Shown here in pieces: positions 35,757-45,220 of a stretch of 64,000 nt of DNA; position 1 is the first letter of the stretch, and every line of letters begins with the position of its first letter. The notes under the pieces were generated by a model. That model worked only from the letters and a program-made list of their open reading frames with translations. It was not told the DNA's origin and made no database searches. Position numbers and translations under genes: made by a program. Where the stretch lies: NCBI RefSeq assembly GCF_900457465.1, contig NZ_UAUU01000011.1, positions 124,001 through 188,000 of the forward strand. The letters run 5' to 3'. This DNA is from Sphingobacterium multivorum (GTDB lineage: Bacteria > Bacteroidota > Bacteroidia > Sphingobacteriales > Sphingobacteriaceae).

Positions 35757-37636
35757 ATGCAACGATTTGCTAATGAGCTTAGAGCTTTAACACAGTATTT
35801 TCTGTTCTGGTTAATTATCTGTTTTATAGATAGATTGATTTTTGTTATTGCTTTTTTTGAGAAGATAGGTTTTTCTAATTTCACAGAAATTTTCAGGATT
35901 TATTACCATGGTCTGAATCTGGATTTTTCTGCAGTCTCCTATATCTGTGCATTACCATTTCTGGTGTATTGCCTATTAAGTTTCTTTCCAAAACTGAAAC
36001 CCAAAAGACTGATCCTCGATATTTATACCATTATCGTCCTGGTATTGTTCTTTGTGACAAGTTTTATCAATGTCAATATTTATCGGGAGTGGGGCGACAA
36101 GATTTCTAAACGTGCCATAGATGCATTTTTTGCTTCGCCTTCGGGTGCCGTCGCTTCGGCTGAATCCACGCCGGTGTTTCTCCCCATCGTTGGGATGTTG
36201 ATCGGTATATTCTGCGGTTATTTTCTGTACCGTTGGATGTTTAAAAAAGTCTCTTTTTCAATCTCAAGTCTCCTGTCAGTAATTTTCTCAAACTGGCGAT
36301 CGGAGTTTTTGTACTTTTCACGTTTATCCGTGGTGGTTACGGAAGAGCGACGTTAAACCCCAGTAAGGCCTATTATTCCGAGGAAACATTTTACAACCAT
36401 GCAGCAGTCAATACACAATGGTCTTTTTTACGGGATTTCTTTGCCGAAAGTACCAAACTGAAAAACCCCTATAATTATTACGCGGATCAGAAGGATATTC
36501 AGGACAAGCTACGACCCGCCTTTCAAAGCCAACCTGATTCTGCCGTTGAGGTATTGTCAACGACTCGTCCGAATGTCGTTATTATCATGCTGGAAAGCTT
36601 TGTTGGCGATCTCATTCAGTCTCTTGGCGGGGAAAAGGGAATTACGCCACACATGGAAGAATTGATTAAAGGCGGTATTTTGTTTGACCATATTTATTCT
36701 GCTGCTGATCGATCCGATAAGGGCATGGTAGCGGTGTTGAGCGGTTTTCCGGCACAAGGACCCGAGAGTATTATCAAGTATATCGACAAACATGAAAATA
36801 TGCCTGCCATTGGACAGGAGTTCGATCATGCCGGCTATGAAACATCATTTTATCATGGTGGTCAGAGCGAGTTTTACAATTTTAAATCGTATATGCTGAC
36901 GCATGGGATGTCTAGGGTGGTGGATAACGCCAATTTTGGATTGGATGCAGAACGTGCCTCATGGGGTGTCTATGACCATGTCGTCTTTAATCAGATGATC
37001 AAGGATTTTAAAAAAGAAAAACAACCTTTCTTTTCGACGATCTTTACCTTAATTAATCACGAACCATTTGAGTTAAAACACGGCTATAAATTTGGCAATG
37101 CTACCAATGCGGATAAATTCCGAAGTACGGCAAACTATACGGATTCAGCTGTTTTTGATTTTATCAATAAAGCCAAAAAGGAAGCTTGGTATAAAAATAC
37201 CCTTTTCGTAATTGTGGCTGATCATGGACATCGCCTTCCTTCAGAAAAATGGGAGCTATTTCACCCCAATCGCTTTCATATTCCGCTGATCTTTTTCGGT
37301 GATGTGATCAAACCTGAATATCGTGGGAAAATATTCAATAGAATCGGCAATCAAACGGATTTGGCGACTACCTTATTGACACAACTGAAACTTCCTACAG
37401 ATCGTTATCATTGGAGCCGGGATCTTTTTAATCCGACGACACCTCAAATAGCGTTCTATAATTCCAAAGATGCCTTTGGAGTGATCACACCTCAACAGGC
37501 TGTTTCTTTTGATAATGTAGGACGGATTATTAATTATAGGTCCAATAAGGAATATCCCGCTGGCAAAACAGACAGCTTATTGAATATCGGTAAAGCGTAT
37601 TATCAAGACGTATATCGTGAATTTTTAAAATATTAG
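35757..37636 (+). CDS. LTA synthase-like membrane sulfatase family protein 1 (frameshifted near 36270)
   Basis: Restored, this is about 626 codons. The N-terminal part has five membrane segments (from LFWLIICFIDRLIFVIAFF on). The C-terminal extracytoplasmic domain is of the alkaline phosphatase/sulfatase fold, with NVVIIMLESFVGDL, SAADRSDKGM (nucleophile position), FFSTIFTLINHEPF and FVIVADHGHRLP. The frame ends at 36356 after a shift near 36270 and is continued by PVSNFLKLAIGVFVLFTFIRGGYGRATLNP in the next frame up to the following segment. The family transfers phosphoglycerol-type groups to lipids or glycans. The nucleophile appears to be Ser rather than Thr. It is 4 bases upstream of a paralogue. 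Confidence 0.87.
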
Positions 37637-37640
37637 AGCT

Positions 37641-39566
37641 ATGAAATTAAGAGGAGTATTTGCACCTTATTTTGCTGTCGCAATTCGTTTTATCTTTCTT
37701 TTGGTCATCTATGCGTTATTGCGATTGGGGTTTTATGGCGTCAATGCTTCCTTATTTCCCCATGTCGATGCCGGTAAGCTTCTGGTTATGTTTGCCGGTG
37801 GCGTACGCTTTGACATTGTGGCACTCCTCTATTTAAATATCCTGTATATTGTTATGCAGACTATTCCAGGACCGTTTAAATTAAATAAACACTATCAAAA
37901 TGTTGCGAAATGGATCTTCATCGTGACCAATTCAATTGGCATAGCGTTAAATTTGATTGATTTTGCCTACTACCCATTTACCCTCAAAAGGACCACTGGA
38001 ACGGTAATTGACCAGTTCTCCAATGAATCTAACTTGATCAAGCTGACCTTTGATTTCTGTTTGGATTATTGGTATCTCATTATACTATTGGTGCTGATTG
38101 TCTATGGGTTGATTAAATCCTATAAACTTATTCAGATTGAAAGGACGACGAGATATAGCTGGAAGTCATTTTTGATCCAATTGCCTTTGTTTTTACTGAC
38201 AGCCTTCCTTTTTATTGGTGGAGTGCGTGGCGGTTGGGCGCATAGCACACGTCCCATAACATTGAGCAATGCGGGTGATTATGTGGAGACACCGGAAGAA
38301 ATGAATATTGTGCTCAATACGCCATTCAGTATATTGAAAACATTAAAGGCCGTGAGCCTCAAACCCGTTCATTATTTTTCCGAAACAGAGCTTGAACAGT
38401 TATACAATCCCATTCATGTACCGCAATCAGACCTGCCCTTTACAAAGAAAAATGTCGTTGTTCTGATTTTGGAGAGTTTTGCAAAAGAACATTTTGGAGA
38501 ATTGAATAAAGATATCCAAGGTGGAAAATACAAAGGTTATACGCCTTTTTTGGATTCCTTGATACGCAATGCTTACACCTTTACAGATACTTATGCCAAT
38601 GGCCGTAAATCAATTGATGCGCTACCGTCAGTCATTACGGGCATTCCTTCGATAGGTGAGCCTTTTGTGCTTTCCATCTATTCTGGAAATGAAACCACCA
38701 GCTTAGCGAAGCTCTTAGGGAAAAAGGGATATGAGACTGCTTTTTTTCATGGCGCACCAAATGGGAGCATGGGCTTCTCTGCCTATATGAAATTGGCAGG
38801 TATCCAACATTATTTTGGCAAAAACGAGTATAACAATGATGCTGATTTCGACGGGATATGGGGAATCTGGGATGAACCATTTTTGCAATTTGTAGCAAAC
38901 AAGATCAATACCTTTCATCAGCCATTTTTTGCTAGTTTCTTCTCTTTATCATCACATCATCCATTTAAGGTGCCTGAAAAGTATCAGGGGAAATTCCCTA
39001 AGGGACCTCTGCCCGTACAGGAGCCTATTGGATATACCGATAATGCCTTACGCGAATTTTTTGCCACAGCCTCTAAAATGTCCTGGTACAAGAATACCGT
39101 ATTTGTTATCTGTGCCGACCATGCTACTGTAAGCTATCTGCCGGAATATCAAACCACTGCAGGAGCATTTGAAATCCCTATTATATTTTATGCACCTGGT
39201 GATAATCTGGTGGGCAAAGCGGATAAATTGGTGCAGCAAATAGATATCATGCCGACAGTGTTGAATTATCTGCACTATGACGAGCCTTATTTTGCCTTTG
39301 GTTCAGATGCCTTAAAACCGGGCAAGGATAATTTTGTGCTCAATAATAATTCAGGGAGCTACAACCTCTATTATAAAGATTATATGATGTCTTATGATGG
39401 ACTGAAAGTGACCTCATTTTATGATCTTAAGAAGGACCGCTTGATGAAACAGGACCTGTTAAAACAGCATCCAGCGGTATTGGATACGATGGAAACCAAG
39501 ATGAAAGCTTTTATCCAGCAATATAACAATCGTATGATTGAAAACAAGCTGACCTATAAAAAATAA
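37641..39566 (+). CDS. LTA synthase-like membrane sulfatase family protein 2
   Basis: The 641-residue product has five N-terminal membrane segments in the first 230 residues and a sulfatase-fold domain: NVVVLILESFAKEHFGEL, a nucleophile-region NGRKSIDALPSVITGIPS, GKKGYETAFFHGAPNGSMGF, FASFFSLSSHHPF and VFVICADHAT, the His and Asp ligands of the metal site. It is a paralogue of the preceding protein (same order of motifs) and is in the same operon with a 4-base gap. Gram-positive LtaS makes lipoteichoic acid; in Gram-negative Bacteroidota the likely substrate is a membrane glycan or lipid, but this is not known. The metal would be Mn or Mg by analogy. Confidence 0.9.
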   Translation: MKLRGVFAPYFAVAIRFIFLLVIYALLRLGFYGVNASLFPHVDAGKLLVMFAGGVRFDIVALLYLNILYIVMQTIPGPFKLNKHYQNVAKWIFIVTNSIGIALNLIDFAYYPFTLKRTTGTVIDQFSNESNLIKLTFDFCLDYWYLIILLVLIVYGLIKSYKLIQIERTTRYSWKSFLIQLPLFLLTAFLFIGGVRGGWAHSTRPITLSNAGDYVETPEEMNIVLNTPFSILKTLKAVSLKPVHYFSETELEQLYNPIHVPQSDLPFTKKNVVVLILESFAKEHFGELNKDIQGGKYKGYTPFLDSLIRNAYTFTDTYANGRKSIDALPSVITGIPSIGEPFVLSIYSGNETTSLAKLLGKKGYETAFFHGAPNGSMGFSAYMKLAGIQHYFGKNEYNNDADFDGIWGIWDEPFLQFVANKINTFHQPFFASFFSLSSHHPFKVPEKYQGKFPKGPLPVQEPIGYTDNALREFFATASKMSWYKNTVFVICADHATVSYLPEYQTTAGAFEIPIIFYAPGDNLVGKADKLVQQIDIMPTVLNYLHYDEPYFAFGSDALKPGKDNFVLNNNSGSYNLYYKDYMMSYDGLKVTSFYDLKKDRLMKQDLLKQHPAVLDTMETKMKAFIQQYNNRMIENKLTYKK

Positions 39567-39577
39567 CAGCCGGTTTT

Positions 39578-40648
39578 CTACCTGCTTAATCTAGCGCGAA
39601 TGCTTCTATCGATAATAAGTAAAACTAAATCATAGACGAGATAGATCAAGGGTAAGGTGAAGATGACCAACAGGATAAAACCACGGGATTTTTCGTCAAA
39701 GACTCCATTGACAAAATAGTTGGCCAGACTGGACCAAAACCAAATGAACAAGTAGAAAGAGCTTGGAATGACTAGATTCCCGATCAGGAGTGCATATCGG
39801 TATTTGCCAGTTTTGTATTTTAGATAAATATACCGGATATGTAGGTATAGCAAAAATAACGATCCGATCAGCGCAAGTACATCTGGACTTATCCAAAGAA
39901 TTACTTTCGCCAACAAGGAGGTTTTTAAGACAACTTCAATATGAAAACGCTCTTTCTTTTCTACCTGATCAATTCTCCAGTGAACAATGGAATCTGTCTG
40001 TAATTTGGCGGTTCCCAGATCTTGTGTAAGTACCTCCATCTTCCCATCGAGGTGCAGATACAGTTCAATCGGGCCAAAGGACGACCAGTATCTGGAGGGG
40101 AATAAGAGATAATCAATTTTGTATCTGGTCCGAATATCCCGTCGGTCATAGCCCATATAAGCACGGTATTGAACCTGAATGCTGTTATCACCTTTGTGAA
40201 GCTTCGCGGTAAAATAAAAGGCATCATTCAGCGAAATACGCTTCCATTCATCGCTGTCGTAACTGAGCTCATAATAGCCATCCTTTAAACGTAAAAAGGG
40301 GAATTTTGAACCGGGTTGATCCATCTTTTTTCCTTCAATTTCGTTCTGATTGACAAGGAGGCGATCCAATCCGTTCATATTTAAAGCGAGAAATACCAGC
40401 GGCAATTCAATAGCCTCTTCTGCATGGATGTTATAAACAATGTTGAAGTGGCTTTGATAGTCCGCATGATCATCCGAAGTGTCCGTTAAAAGACGAATGT
40501 CAATACGTTCGCTGGTAACGCTCACTTTCCCTGCGGGAACGAGCTGACCTGTTATGCTATGGGGGCTCATTGGATTTGCCATGTTGGCAAACAAGGTCAT
40601 TACAGCAAGTAATAGATATACAATTGTTATTAGAATTTTATACTTCAT
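39578..40648 (-). CDS. membrane protein with large periplasmic domain, unknown function
   Basis: From ATG 40646-40648 the product is 356 residues. It has a signal-type N-terminal segment (MKYKILITIVYLLLAVMTLFANM), a soluble domain to about 235 that is beta-rich (DGYYELSYDSDEWKRISLNDAFYF...), and three or four hydrophobic segments at 245-265, 280-300, 305-325 and 330-348. The frame extends 33 codons further upstream into sequence without conserved look. I do not recognise the family. It is convergent with the sulfatase pair, separated by 11 bases, so a link to them is uncertain. Confidence 0.6.
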   Translation of the reverse strand: MKYKILITIVYLLLAVMTLFANMANPMSPHSITGQLVPAGKVSVTSERIDIRLLTDTSDDHADYQSHFNIVYNIHAEEAIELPLVFLALNMNGLDRLLVNQNEIEGKKMDQPGSKFPFLRLKDGYYELSYDSDEWKRISLNDAFYFTAKLHKGDNSIQVQYRAYMGYDRRDIRTRYKIDYLLFPSRYWSSFGPIELYLHLDGKMEVLTQDLGTAKLQTDSIVHWRIDQVEKKERFHIEVVLKTSLLAKVILWISPDVLALIGSLFLLYLHIRYIYLKYKTGKYRYALLIGNLVIPSSFYLFIWFWSSLANYFVNGVFDEKSRGFILLVIFTLPLIYLVYDLVLLIIDRSIRARLSR

Positions 40649-40850
40649 TTGCTTGTTATGTCTGCTTAATATCAAGTTCCATATTCGGATACCGACCTTT
40701 ACATGATAGCGGTGTTTGCATATTAGGATATCCTTGATCTTTAACAAGATGAAAGTAAAAATTAAAAGGGAGAAATTAAAAAGGTGATTTATATTCGTCT
40801 ATCTCCGATTCATATTCGTTAAGTATATTGCTTCATTCCGATGTAAATAA

Positions 40851-40900
40851 AACCTTCATAATTTCGCTGGTACCAACAGCAATGGAAACGAACTGAAGGT
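40851..40900. repeat. 50-nt structured intergenic motif, copy 2
   Basis: Second copy of the motif at 9633-9682, 41 of 50 bases identical. Outer arms ACCTTCA (40852-40858) and TGAAGGT (40894-40900) pair. TTCG at motif positions 13-16 pairs with CGAA at 39-42. It lies 40 bases beyond the sucB terminator, as copy 1 lies 40 bases beyond the rpsJ terminator. Confidence 0.6.
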
Positions 40901-40936
40901 GCCTCCAGACCAAGGATAGGAGACACTTTGAGAAAG

Positions 40937-40970
40937 AAAAAGACCTATGCCGCAAAGCATAGGTCTTTTT
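40937..40970. terminator. bidirectional hairpin terminator after sucB
   Basis: AGACCTATGC (40941-40950) pairs with GCATAGGTCT (40957-40966) around CGCAAA, preceded by A residues and followed by T residues. Confidence 0.85.
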
Positions 40971-40992
40971 ATATTTCCAATTTTATTGCGGT

Positions 40993-42234
40993 TTAAACAC
41001 CCAACAATAAACGAGCTGGATCTTCTAATAATTGTTTTACACGAACCAAGAAGCTTACTGATTCACGACCATCGATGATACGGTGATCATAAGAAAGCGC
41101 AATGTACATCATTGGACGGATCACCACTTGGCCATTTTCAGCAATAGGACGTTGGATGATGTTGTGCATACCCAAGATTGCAGATTGTGGCGCATTGATG
41201 ATCGGCGTAGACATCATTGATCCGAATACACCACCGTTGGTAATCGTAAATGTACCACCAGTCATCTCGTCAATCGTTAATTTGTTGTCACGGGCTTTAC
41301 CTGCCAATGTAGCAATTGCTTTTTCAATTTGTTCCAATGACATGGCATCAGCATTACGGATAACCGGAACAACCAAACCTTTAGGCGCAGAAACTGCGAT
41401 TGAGACGTCTGCAAAATCAGAATATACAATCTCGTTATCTTCGATACGGGCATTTACGGCAGGCCATTCAGCCAATGCAGTTGTTACTGCTTTTGTAAAG
41501 AATGACATGAAGCCAAGACCGATACCAAATTTCTCTTTAAAGGTGTCTTTATATTTAGCACGAAGATCCATGATCGGCTGCATATTGACTTCATTGAATG
41601 TTGTCAACATAGCCGTTTCATTTTTAACGGCAACTAGGCGTTTCGCGATTGTTTTACGTAATGAAGATAATTTCTCACGACGTTCGTTTCTTGCACCCGC
41701 AACCGGAGCAACTGTCGCAGCAGGAGCAGCGGCAGGTTTTGCTGCTGGTGCAGCAGCTTTAGCAACAGGTTGAGCTTTTTCGGCATCTTCTTTTGTGATG
41801 CGACCTTCTTTTCCTGTTCCTTTTATTGTAGCAGGATCAATTCCTTTTTCTCTTAAGATTTTTGCAGCAGCAGGAGAAGCTGTACCAGCAGCATAGCTAT
41901 CTGGATCTTCATCTTTTGCAGCGGCAGCCGCAACTGGAGCTGCATTTGACGCTTCTGCAGCAGGGGCAGCAGCTGGAGCTGAACCACCGGCAGGAGCAGC
42001 GCCTTCTTCAATTGTACAAACAACGGCACCGATTTCTAAAGTATCACCTTCTTGTGCAATGATTCTTAAGATACCCGCTTTCTCAGCTGGTAATTCAAAC
42101 GTTGCTTTGTCTGATTCCAGTTCGGCGATGTTTTCATCCATCTCCACATAATCGCCATCTTGTTTCAACCATTGTGATAAGGTTACCTCCGTGATTGATT
42201 CACCTACGGTTGGTACTTTAATTTCTAAGCTCAT
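40993..42234 (-). CDS. sucB: dihydrolipoyllysine-residue succinyltransferase, E2 of 2-oxoglutarate dehydrogenase
   Basis: The 413-residue product has three parts. The lipoyl domain (1-75) has the lipoylated lysine in ELESDKATFELPAEKAG (Lys43). An alanine-rich linker and a peripheral-subunit binding domain (about 114-155, TASPAAAKILREKGIDPATIKGTGKEGRITKEDAEKA) follow. The catalytic domain contains SYDHRIIDGRE with His384 and Asp388. It transfers the succinyl group to CoA in the TCA cycle. It is 63 bases downstream of sucA in the same operon. The E3 subunit (lpdA) is not in this window. Confidence 0.96.
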   Translation of the reverse strand: MSLEIKVPTVGESITEVTLSQWLKQDGDYVEMDENIAELESDKATFELPAEKAGILRIIAQEGDTLEIGAVVCTIEEGAAPAGGSAPAAAPAAEASNAAPVAAAAAKDEDPDSYAAGTASPAAAKILREKGIDPATIKGTGKEGRITKEDAEKAQPVAKAAAPAAKPAAAPAATVAPVAGARNERREKLSSLRKTIAKRLVAVKNETAMLTTFNEVNMQPIMDLRAKYKDTFKEKFGIGLGFMSFFTKAVTTALAEWPAVNARIEDNEIVYSDFADVSIAVSAPKGLVVPVIRNADAMSLEQIEKAIATLAGKARDNKLTIDEMTGGTFTITNGGVFGSMMSTPIINAPQSAILGMHNIIQRPIAENGQVVIRPMMYIALSYDHRIIDGRESVSFLVRVKQLLEDPARLLLGV

Positions 42235-42297
42235 ATATAATGTTCTTTATTGACAATTGCGTCCTATAGCTAAGACGCAATTGATTTTAAATTGTTT

Positions 42298-45039
42298 TTA
42301 TTCGAATGATTTATTTAAGATTTCTGCTTGCTGTGCAACGTGTTGTTTCATGTAACCCGTAGCCGTACTTCCACTTTCTTTACGGGCAACAAAACCTGTA
42401 AATGCAATCTCAGTACCCATTAGTTTACGGCAGTAATAAGACCATGCGCCCATGTTCTCATTTTCTTCCTGAACCCAAACAAATTCTTTTGCCTTGTTGT
42501 ATTTTTTACGGATTGCTTTCAATTGCTCTGTAGGAATTGGGAATAACTGCTCCAATCTCACGATAGCGATATCTTTGCGTTTTTCCGACTCTTGTTTCTC
42601 TAATAGGTCGTAGTAAACTTTACCCGAGCAGAATAACACGCGTTTAACGTCTTTCGCCGCAACATTTGCATCATCAATTACCTCTTGGAAAGCAGCTTCT
42701 GTAAAATCTTTTAATGGTGATACCACTTTAGGGTGGCGCAACAATGATTTTGGCGTAAATACAACCAATGGTTTACGGAACTCACGTACCAGTTGACGAC
42801 GTAACAGGTGGAAATAGTTAGCTGGAGTAGTACAGTTTGCTAAGATCATATTCTCATCTGCACATAACTCTAAGAATCTTTCGATACGCGCTGAAGAGTG
42901 TTCAGGACCTTGACCTTCCATACCATGAGGAAGCATCATCACTAAACCGTTAGAACGTTTCCATTTTGTCTCTGCACTCGATAAATATTGATCGACGATG
43001 ATTTGAGCACCGTTGTAGAAATCGCCAAATTGAGCTTCCCAGATTGTCAACGAATTTGGATTAGAAGATGCATAACCATATTCAAATCCCAAAACAGCAT
43101 ATTCGGAAAGTAATGAATTGTAGATAGAGAATTTATCACCACCTTTAATATTCGCTAAAGGAACGTATTTCTCTTCCGAATCTTCAAGTGTCAATACCGC
43201 ATGACGGTGCGAGAATGTACCACGTTGTACATCTTGACCCGAGATACGTACACGGTTACCTTGATCCAATAAAGTCGCGTAAGCCATCAATTCGCCCATT
43301 GCCCAATCGTATGAATCAGCAGTGATCATTTTGGCACGATCTTCAAATAAACGTGTGATCTTACGGAAGAATTTTTTATCCGAAGGTAAGGTCGTGATTT
43401 CTTTCGCTAATTTTAAGAATAAATCCTTTGCAACTTTCGTTTTATCCGAGGTTGTTAATACTTCACCTTTTTTAGCGGGACGCAATCCTTCCCATGCTCC
43501 TTTAAACATCGGAATTTCTTCAGTCAATACCTCAACTGTTTTAGCTTCCTCAAATTTAGTTTGCAATTCAGCCTTAAATTCCTTCTCGATATTTTTTGAA
43601 TACGCCTCGTCAATACTTCCTTCAGTAATTAATTTTTTAGCGTAAACTTCTTTCGGGTTTGGATGTTTTTCGATGATTTTATACAACAATGGTTGCGTGA
43701 ATTTCGGTTCATCTGCCTCGTTGTGTCCAAATCTTCTATAACATAATAGATCGATAAATACGTCTGTTTTATATTTTTGACGGTATTCAACAGCTAAATT
43801 AATCGCATAAACTACCGCTTCAGCATCATCACCGTTCACATGGAACACGGGTGAAGAAGTGATTTTTGCGACGTCTGTACAGTATGTTCCAGAACGCGCA
43901 TCCTTATAGTTCGTTGTAAAACCGATTTGGTTGTTGATCACAATATGTACCGTACCACCAGTTTTGTAACCATCTAATTTCGACATTTGGGTTACTTCGT
44001 ATACTACACCTTGTCCAGCAATCGCTGCGTCACCATGAATAATGATCGGTGCAATTTTAGACGAGTCACCTTCGTATTTAAAGTCAATCTTAGAACGAAC
44101 CATGCCTTCAACGATTGGATCTACAGTTTCCAAATGCGAAGGGTTCGGTGCCAAACTTAAATGGACAGATTTGCCATCGTTTGTTTTAACCTCAGAAGAA
44201 AAGCCCAAGTGGTACTTTACGTCACCACCAAAGTTTACTTCAGGATCATCAGCGTAGGTCTTACCTTCAAATTCAGAGAATACTGATTTGTAAGATTTAC
44301 CCATGATATTAGTCAAGACATTCAGACGGCCACGGTGAGCCATACCGATAACGAATTCCTGGATACCGATTTCTGCACCTTTTTCAATGACCGAATCTAA
44401 TGCTGGTATTAAACTTTCTGCACCTTCCAACGAGAAACGTTTTTGACCTAAAAACTTAGTGCCTAAAAAGTTTTCGAATACAACGGCGTGGTTTAATTTG
44501 TTTAAAATTCTCTTTTTGGTATCCAACGAAAATTTTGGCATGTTGCGATCCGCTTCCATGCGGTCCTGTAACCATTTAATTTTTTCTGGATTACGGATAT
44601 ATTTGAATTCTGCACCAATAGAACGGCAGTAAGTATCCTCCACCAATTGACGGATGTCTTTCAATGTTGCTGGACCTAAACCGACTTCAACACCAGCATT
44701 AAAAACGGTGTTCATGTCTGCTTCTGCAAGACCAAACGTTTCCAATTCCTTTCCAGGATAGTATTTACGTCTCTCACGAACAGGGTTAGTGTGTGTGAAT
44801 AGGTGGCCACGGTCGCGGTAGCCATTGATCATGTTCAGCACATTGATTTCTTTCAATACGTGCTCGGGAGTAGCCTCGCCTACTGAACTTGTTGTTCCGC
44901 CAGCATTTTGACCGAAATCAAAACCTTCAAAGAATTTTTGCCATCCGAAATCTACCGATTGGGGATCTTGCTTGTACGATTGATATAAGCCATCGACATA
45001 AGCCGAATCAGCATTACTCAAATATGTCAGATTGTCCAT
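42298..45039 (-). CDS. sucA: 2-oxoglutarate dehydrogenase, E1 component
   Basis: The 913-residue product is the thiamine-diphosphate enzyme that decarboxylates 2-oxoglutarate. It has the short E1o N-terminus (FGWQKFFEGFDFG, which helps to dock E2), the ThDP domain with IGMAHRGRLNVLTNI, IHGDAAIAGQGVVYE and INNQIGFTT, and the transketolase-like pyrimidine domain with GQDVQRGTFSHRH and LPHGMEGQGPEHSSAR. It forms the first half of the sucA-sucB operon. A TAACTTTG element is 26 bases upstream. Confidence 0.97.
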   Translation of the reverse strand: MDNLTYLSNADSAYVDGLYQSYKQDPQSVDFGWQKFFEGFDFGQNAGGTTSSVGEATPEHVLKEINVLNMINGYRDRGHLFTHTNPVRERRKYYPGKELETFGLAEADMNTVFNAGVEVGLGPATLKDIRQLVEDTYCRSIGAEFKYIRNPEKIKWLQDRMEADRNMPKFSLDTKKRILNKLNHAVVFENFLGTKFLGQKRFSLEGAESLIPALDSVIEKGAEIGIQEFVIGMAHRGRLNVLTNIMGKSYKSVFSEFEGKTYADDPEVNFGGDVKYHLGFSSEVKTNDGKSVHLSLAPNPSHLETVDPIVEGMVRSKIDFKYEGDSSKIAPIIIHGDAAIAGQGVVYEVTQMSKLDGYKTGGTVHIVINNQIGFTTNYKDARSGTYCTDVAKITSSPVFHVNGDDAEAVVYAINLAVEYRQKYKTDVFIDLLCYRRFGHNEADEPKFTQPLLYKIIEKHPNPKEVYAKKLITEGSIDEAYSKNIEKEFKAELQTKFEEAKTVEVLTEEIPMFKGAWEGLRPAKKGEVLTTSDKTKVAKDLFLKLAKEITTLPSDKKFFRKITRLFEDRAKMITADSYDWAMGELMAYATLLDQGNRVRISGQDVQRGTFSHRHAVLTLEDSEEKYVPLANIKGGDKFSIYNSLLSEYAVLGFEYGYASSNPNSLTIWEAQFGDFYNGAQIIVDQYLSSAETKWKRSNGLVMMLPHGMEGQGPEHSSARIERFLELCADENMILANCTTPANYFHLLRRQLVREFRKPLVVFTPKSLLRHPKVVSPLKDFTEAAFQEVIDDANVAAKDVKRVLFCSGKVYYDLLEKQESEKRKDIAIVRLEQLFPIPTEQLKAIRKKYNKAKEFVWVQEENENMGAWSYYCRKLMGTEIAFTGFVARKESGSTATGYMKQHVAQQAEILNKSFE

Positions 45040-45064
45040 TTACAATTAAAACTATGAAATTTGT

Positions 45065-45072
45065 CAAAGTTA
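45065..45072 (-). promoter_or_regulatory. -7 element TAACTTTG of sucAB
   Basis: Exact TAnnTTTG match on the minus strand, 25 bases upstream of the sucA start. Confidence 0.62.
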
Positions 45073-45220
45073 TGAATAAAAAAAGAGTTTCTAATACTGA
45101 AATTGAATAATTTAATCAATAAACCTATCCAATTCTTAACATTTTTAGCATGATTTAAAAAGGGCTTCCAGCGTCCTACAAATTTATTTTCTATTGGAAT
45201 TATTTATTTCTGCCGAAGAT

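Noticed and set aside
40993..45039. Pyruvate dehydrogenase E1/E2 instead of 2-oxoglutarate dehydrogenase
   Set aside because: E1 length, the N-terminal FGWQKFF segment and the E2 catalytic domain fit the SucA/SucB pair.
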